From: Desulfobacterales bacterium | GTDB taxonomy: Bacteria > Desulfobacterota > Desulfobacteria > Desulfobacterales > Desulfobacteraceae | DNA length: 10,832 bases | Direction of reading: 5' to 3' | NCBI GenBank assembly: GCA_022361095.1 | Contig: JAKSBO010000363.1 | Coordinates: 1-10,832, forward strand | Shown: positions 7,068 to 10,832 of the stretch, piece after piece | Position numbering within the stretch: position 1 is the first letter of the stretch | How the letters are laid out: every line of letters begins with the position of its first letter | Made by a program: the position numbers and the translations under genes | Notes under the pieces: model-generated | The model's database searches: none | What the model was told of the DNA's origin: nothing | What the model saw: only the letters and a program-made list of their open reading frames with translations

Positions 7068-9509
7068 TCAACTGCCCATGCAGATCCGGGCCGCCACATT
7101 AACCGCCTCAACACCATCGGAAGAGTATTCGGCGCCAATGGATTCGGCCCACTCCCGGGTCACCACGGCACCGCCCACCATGACCTTGCATTCAAGCCCG
7201 TTCTTTTTTGCCAGTTCAATGACCTCGGGCATACGCACCATGGTGGTGGTCATCAGGGCGGACAGCCCTATGAGATCGGCCTTGTGGGCGGCTGCCGCCT
7301 CAATAATATCCTCGGCCGTGACATCCTTGCCCAGATCAACCACATCAAACCCGAAATTTCTAAGCATCAGCACCACGATGTTTTTTCCAATGTCATGGAT
7401 ATCCCCCTGGACCGTGGCAAAGACCAGGGTACCCTTTTTCTCACTGGCGCCTGAGGCCGCAAGGGCAGGTTCAAGCACGGCAAACCCGTTTTGCATGGTC
7501 TCGGCACTGGCAATAAGCTGGGGAAGGAAATACTTTCTTTCATCATAGTACTCCCCCACGGTCATAATGGCCGGAATCATCTTTTTTTCCAGCAGTTCGG
7601 ACGGGGCAATCCCCTTTTCCAGGGCCTGGCTGCAAAGCGGCTCAATGTCCTCTCTCCGGCCCTCGATCACCGCCGCCACAATCTGGTCCTCCACGGACAT
7701 ATCCGTTGCTTTTTTGGCGCCGGTCTCTTTTTTCTTTTCCGCGTTTTTATCCTTGGCAAACCGCTGGATATATGACAACGCATCCCGGTCCCGGCCGGTC
7801 AGCACATCCGAAGCCGCTTTAGTATTCATCAAAAGCTCATGGGACGGATTGGCAATGGCCCAGGAGAGCCCGGCACCGGCTGCCATGGCAAAAAAGGATG
7901 CATTCACCCACCCGCGCTCGGGCAGGCCAAAGGAGATGTTGGACAACCCGAGAACCGTGCCAAACCCCTGTTCGGAGGCCCATTTGACGGTTGCAAGGGT
8001 CTCTTTGGCGGCCTGGGGATTACTGGATACGGTCATAACCAGTCCGTCCACAACCAGGTCTTTGTTTGTGTACCCATAGACAGCGGCCCGTCGGGCAATC
8101 TCCATGACCAGCTCTTTTCTTCGCTCGGCCTTGTCCGGCAACTCATTGTCGGCCAAGGGCAGTACAATGAGCATAGACCCGTACTTGGCCGCCACCGGCA
8201 GCAGTTTATCAAGTTTTTCTTTTTCAGCTGAAATGGAGTTGATCAAGGCCCGGCCCGGGTAGTAGCGAACAGCCGCTTCCACCACCTCCGGATCCGAGGA
8301 GTCAATGACCAGGGGCAGATTGACCACCGGCACCACACTTGAAATGATATCTAAAAGGGTCTGTTTTTCATCAATTCCGGGCATGCCCGCGTTGATGTCC
8401 AGCAGGTCGGCCCCGGCTGCGGCCTGGTCCCGGGCCAGTTTACGCACATAGGCCATGTTCCCGGCTTTGAGTTCCCCCTGCAAAATCTTTTTCCCGGTGG
8501 GGTTGATGCGTTCACCAATGATGCGGATGGTGCTGTCTGGACCTGTAACCAGGGCCTGGGTGGCCGAGGAGAGCATGGCCGTCTCCACGGGTTTTCTTTC
8601 CAGGGGCACACATTCTGCCATACCCCGGGCCAGTTTGGCGATATGTTCGGGATTGGTGCCGCAGCACCCCCCCATGATATTGACGCCGGCTTCGGCAAAG
8701 GGCCCGGCAAAGGCGCTGAATTCATCGGCATCCATGGGAAATACGGTTTCGTTGTCCTTTATGACGGGCATCCCGGCATTGGGTTTGGCCATCACCGGAA
8801 TCTGCACCATCTTCCGGATACGCCGGATAACGTTAAGCATCTCCCGGGGACCGGTTGAGCAGTTAACCCCCACCACATCGGCCCCTAAACTTTCAAGGGT
8901 GACCGCCATGGATTCCGGCGTGGTGCCGTTTAAACTGTGCCCGGTTTCATCAAAGGTCATGGAGACCATGGTAAACCCGCCGCACAGCTCCTTAACCGCA
9001 AGCAGGGCCGCCCGGCTCTCCTGGATGTCAATCTGGGTTTCAATAACAAAAAGATCCACGCCGCCGTCAATCAACCCCTGGACCTGGCGTTTAAACCCCT
9101 GGACCGCCTGTTCAAAATCAAGGTCGCCAAAGGGCTTGATAAACTGGCCGCAGGGGCCGATATCCCCCACGATCAGCGGACGGATGCCTTCCCGTTCCGC
9201 CAGCTCATCCGCCGTTTTAACCGCATTTTCAGCTATCTTGCAGTTGACCTGCTCTGTTTTACCGGCAGCGCCGAACTCCTCAAGCTTCCAGGGCGTGCCG
9301 CCAAAGGTGCAGGTATAAAGCATATCCGAACCGGCCCGGGCATAGGCGCGGTAGATATCGGCCGAAACCTCGGGATTCTCCATGGACCACAGTTCCGGGC
9401 TTACCCCCGGCGGCAGGCCCCGCTTCTGCATCTCGGTGCCGGTGGCCCCGTCCAGAATAAGAATTCGTTTATTAATAGTGTCCAGTATGCTTTTGTCTTT
9501 TTCCCCCAT
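7068..9509 (-). CDS. metH: Cobalamin-dependent methionine synthase lacking the activation domain
   Basis: It transfers the methyl group of 5-methyltetrahydrofolate via cob(I)alamin to homocysteine, giving methionine, in the cytoplasm. The 813-aa protein contains, in order: a homocysteine-binding barrel (about 14-305) starting at LDGATGTEMQ with zinc ligands Cys217 (GVNCSTG) and Cys282/Cys283 (GGCCGTN); a pterin-binding barrel (about 327-590) with IGERINPTGKK; a Lys-rich linker (about 587-603); the cobalamin cap (about 604-690); and the B12 Rossmann domain (about 693-813). The last has GDIHDIG, whose His705 is the lower axial ligand, plus GLSALMTTT and MVGGA. The protein ends where the AdoMet-binding reactivation domain of long MetH (E. 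coli, about 1,227 aa) would begin; that part is the adjacent upstream gene, 7 bp away. GGGGGAG, lying in the end of that gene, is the likely ribosome-binding site about ten bases before ATG 9509. Confidence 0.94.
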   Translation of the reverse strand: MGEKDKSILDTINKRILILDGATGTEMQKRGLPPGVSPELWSMENPEVSADIYRAYARAGSDMLYTCTFGGTPWKLEEFGAAGKTEQVNCKIAENAVKTADELAEREGIRPLIVGDIGPCGQFIKPFGDLDFEQAVQGFKRQVQGLIDGGVDLFVIETQIDIQESRAALLAVKELCGGFTMVSMTFDETGHSLNGTTPESMAVTLESLGADVVGVNCSTGPREMLNVIRRIRKMVQIPVMAKPNAGMPVIKDNETVFPMDADEFSAFAGPFAEAGVNIMGGCCGTNPEHIAKLARGMAECVPLERKPVETAMLSSATQALVTGPDSTIRIIGERINPTGKKILQGELKAGNMAYVRKLARDQAAAGADLLDINAGMPGIDEKQTLLDIISSVVPVVNLPLVIDSSDPEVVEAAVRYYPGRALINSISAEKEKLDKLLPVAAKYGSMLIVLPLADNELPDKAERRKELVMEIARRAAVYGYTNKDLVVDGLVMTVSSNPQAAKETLATVKWASEQGFGTVLGLSNISFGLPERGWVNASFFAMAAGAGLSWAIANPSHELLMNTKAASDVLTGRDRDALSYIQRFAKDKNAEKKKETGAKKATDMSVEDQIVAAVIEGRREDIEPLCSQALEKGIAPSELLEKKMIPAIMTVGEYYDERKYFLPQLIASAETMQNGFAVLEPALAASGASEKKGTLVFATVQGDIHDIGKNIVVLMLRNFGFDVVDLGKDVTAEDIIEAAAAHKADLIGLSALMTTTMVRMPEVIELAKKNGLECKVMVGGAVVTREWAESIGAEYSSDGVEAVNVAARICMGS

Positions 9510-9516
9510 GTCGTTG

Positions 9517-10155
9517 CTACTCCCCCGTCACTTTAGAAATACCGCAAAATGCGGTAACGCTTTTTTCCGGCATCAGGATACAGGTATCCGTTATGGCCAC
9601 CCCAAGCGTTTCCATTTTAAGAAGGTGATATATATCTGCCTGAAACCGGATGTCAAAGTCCCCGTAACCTGCAGAAAACCGCTTTAATTTTAACACCTTT
9701 CGTTCCCTGACCAGCTCTTTGTTGAACAATGCCATCAGCCAGTCAAATCCTTCATCAACAATTTCAGATGCCGCAGCATCCATAATCACAGCCCCGGTCA
9801 TCCGTTTCTCATCCTGGAGCTGCTTAATTTTATCGGCAACTGCCTGGCCGCCGGTAATACCCATAATGAGCAATTGATCGGCCTTCCCCAGAAACCGGGT
9901 AAACCCTGCGCTTTCAAACATGATACCAAATTGCTTTAACGCAACGGTGCCGTTACCGGGGTCAATTTGGATATCCCCGATACGGGCCGAAGCCTTAAGG
10001 TGGATAAGATCCGTTGCATAAGTGATCCATTTGTCCACCTCGGACATCATCCGCTGTGAAATCTCATTTTGACGGCGCTGATACCCCAGCCGTTTAAGGA
10101 TTTTATACCTCGGCACTTTTAAGGGGATGTATGGGAAGGTTCTAAGCTGCTGCAT
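9517..10155 (-). CDS. Stand-alone methionine synthase reactivation-domain protein
   Basis: This 212-aa protein corresponds to the C-terminal AdoMet-binding activation domain of MetH, encoded separately. It should hold cobalamin during reductive methylation by S-adenosylmethionine when cob(I)alamin has oxidised to cob(II)alamin. The clearest evidence is KRFSAGYGDFDI, with the Arg-x-x-x-Gly-Tyr AdoMet motif at Arg159/Gly163/Tyr164, followed by the family block LGVAITDTCILMPEKSVTAFCGI (about 184-206, read in two parts). A mid-protein AVIMDAAASEIVDEGFDWL (122-140) also fits the family. Such split systems are known; Thermotoga maritima has adjacent genes for the two parts. The gene precedes metH by 7 bp and supplies metH's ribosome-binding site. 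Its own ATG 10155 has no good Shine-Dalgarno (TTAGCCGA precedes it), so expression may be weak or leader-dependent. There is no separate electron donor gene nearby. Confidence 0.88.
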   Translation of the reverse strand: MQQLRTFPYIPLKVPRYKILKRLGYQRRQNEISQRMMSEVDKWITYATDLIHLKASARIGDIQIDPGNGTVALKQFGIMFESAGFTRFLGKADQLLIMGITGGQAVADKIKQLQDEKRMTGAVIMDAAASEIVDEGFDWLMALFNKELVRERKVLKLKRFSAGYGDFDIRFQADIYHLLKMETLGVAITDTCILMPEKSVTAFCGISKVTGE

Positions 10156-10205
10156 TCGGCTAATATATCAGTTTTTTTTTATTATTAAAGCGTTTTCCCC
10201 AGGCT

Positions 10206-10252
10206 GGCACAGGGTAAATCGTTTATGTAAAATACAAACACCCTTCTGTGCC
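10206..10252. other. Imperfect 47-base hairpin upstream of the methionine synthase operon
   Basis: GGCACA (10206-10211) pairs with TGTGCC (10247-10252), and GGGT (10212-10215) pairs with ACCC (10240-10243) across a three-base bulge. GTTTATGT (10221-10228) can pair with ATACAAAC (10232-10239), with one mismatch and one wobble, to close the top. It lies between the Sel1-gene stop and the reactivation gene start, so on the minus strand it may be a terminator-like or 5' leader element. There is no T tract. It does not match a cobalamin or SAM riboswitch that I recognise. Confidence 0.45.
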
Positions 10253-10316
10253 GCTGTGGAAATCATCAACTTTTACTTTTGATCGGCAACAGTGTACGCT
10301 ATTTCATATGCGGTCC

Positions 10317-10832
10317 TTAAGGGATCATGTCTAACATTTTTTTTGCTTTTTCATCTCCATTTAGAGCGGCTTTTGAATACCATTTTTTCGCCTCTTTTGC
10401 ATCCTTCATCACCCCAAGCCCCTTATAATATAGATACCCGATATTGGACTGTGCTAAACTATAGTTTTTATCGGCTGAGAGCAGATATAATTCATAGGCC
10501 TTTTGATAGTTCCTTTCTACACCCTTTCCGTGTTGATACAATGTACCAAGATTGTTCTGTGCTTGGGCATTTCCCTGAACGGCTGCTTTTTGATACCATC
10601 TTGCAGCCTTGGAATAATCAATCTCAGTGCCGCATCCATAATGATACATTATAGAGACTATAAGTTGAGCATGTTCAACCCCATACTCTGCTGCAATTAA
10701 CAGTAATTTTAATGCCTCAGGGTGATTTTTTTCGACGCCGGATCCCAAATAGTACATTTGACCGAGCCGGTATGCTGCATTTACAACCCCTTGTTGTGCA
10801 GCCTTTTGATACCAATATTCAGCTTTTTTAAA
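10317..10832 (-). CDS. Sel1-repeat protein, N-terminus beyond the window
   Basis: The frame is open to the right edge, so the gene is partial at its 5' end; 171 C-terminal residues are visible. They form about four complete Sel1-like repeats of 36 residues and a shortened fifth. Each has the pattern A..WY.KAA..GN..AQ..LG.LY..G.GV..(D/N)...A; the clearest copies include AARWYQKAAVQGNAQAQNNL and AKKWYSKAALNGDEKAKKML. These alpha-alpha hairpins build a solenoid for protein-protein contacts, commonly in envelope stress, secretion or signalling roles. The partner is unknown, and any signal peptide would be outside the window. The stop is TAA at 10319-10317. An in-frame ATG at 10757 lies inside a repeat (GQMYYLGSG), so it is not the real start. 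The gene is visibly richer in A and T than metH. Confidence 0.88.
   Translation of the reverse strand, partial: FKKAEYWYQKAAQQGVVNAAYRLGQMYYLGSGVEKNHPEALKLLLIAAEYGVEHAQLIVSIMYHYGCGTEIDYSKAARWYQKAAVQGNAQAQNNLGTLYQHGKGVERNYQKAYELYLLSADKNYSLAQSNIGYLYYKGLGVMKDAKEAKKWYSKAALNGDEKAKKMLDMIP

Noticed and set aside
8455..9318. 287-codon open frame on the plus strand, antisense to metH
   Set aside because: It is a mirror of a strongly conserved coding gene; its product is low-complexity (Ser/Pro/Arg-rich) with no family resemblance.
10203..10253. GCACAGGGTAAATC resembles the first half of a GEMM (c-di-GMP-I) riboswitch on the plus strand
   Set aside because: The second conserved half (GACGCAAAGCC type) is missing, and no plus-strand gene follows in the window.
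10156..10316. Cobalamin or SAM riboswitch upstream of the metH operon
   Set aside because: I looked for the B12 box (GCCACTG) and the SAM-I core and did not find them on the minus strand; the region is also short for a cobalamin riboswitch.
10317..10757. Sel1 gene as a complete 146-aa ORF starting at 10757
   Set aside because: The frame remains open to the window edge with an earlier repeat (AEYWYQKAAQQG), so the ATG at 10757 is internal.

Overview
The window reads as chromosomal DNA from an anaerobic, Gram-negative bacterium. A Desulfobacterales-type (sulfate-reducing, former deltaproteobacterial) origin is the best guess. The reasons are the lipoprotein and Sec signals, a TAXI-type TRAP transporter, a HAMP/GGDEF sensor, and a B12-dependent methionine synthase whose reactivation domain is a separate gene. 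This is inferred from gene style, not from a marker gene. I see no phage, transposon, CRISPR, rRNA or tRNA. Apart from one left-hand gene, every gene lies on the minus strand.

Layout. 1-379 is AT-rich and holds no convincing gene. It carries a long imperfect hairpin (17-60) and a good sigma70-like promoter (251-280) that drives a coiled-coil/SH3b lipoprotein (380-1171, +). That gene converges on a membrane diguanylate cyclase (1210-2877, -). The cyclase starts at a TTG one base after the stop of a small ABM-fold protein (2879-3184, -), so the two form a tight two-gene unit. A clear intrinsic terminator (3368-3399) then closes the next operon.

That operon, read leftwards, is TAXI solute-binding protein (5952-6914), a 13-bp intercistronic hairpin (5883-5917), fused TRAP permease (3945-5846, GTG start), and a MarR-family regulator (3452-3952). 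The regulator's start lies inside the end of the permease gene. The binding protein captures a substrate in the periplasm, the permease imports it with an ion gradient, and the MarR protein probably senses the ligand or a product and controls the operon. The substrate cannot be read from sequence.

Further right is a split methionine synthase. A 212-aa reactivation-domain protein (9517-10155) comes first and is followed after 7 bp by the 813-aa catalytic MetH (7068-9509), which carries homocysteine, folate and cobalamin modules but no C-terminal activation domain. Together they should remethylate homocysteine and rescue oxidised cobalamin. The right edge cuts into a Sel1-repeat protein (10317-10832).

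I found no convincing undescribed system. The points most worth a second look are the split MetH arrangement, the hairpin between binding protein and permease, the ABM-cyclase coupling, and two unexplained intergenic hairpins.
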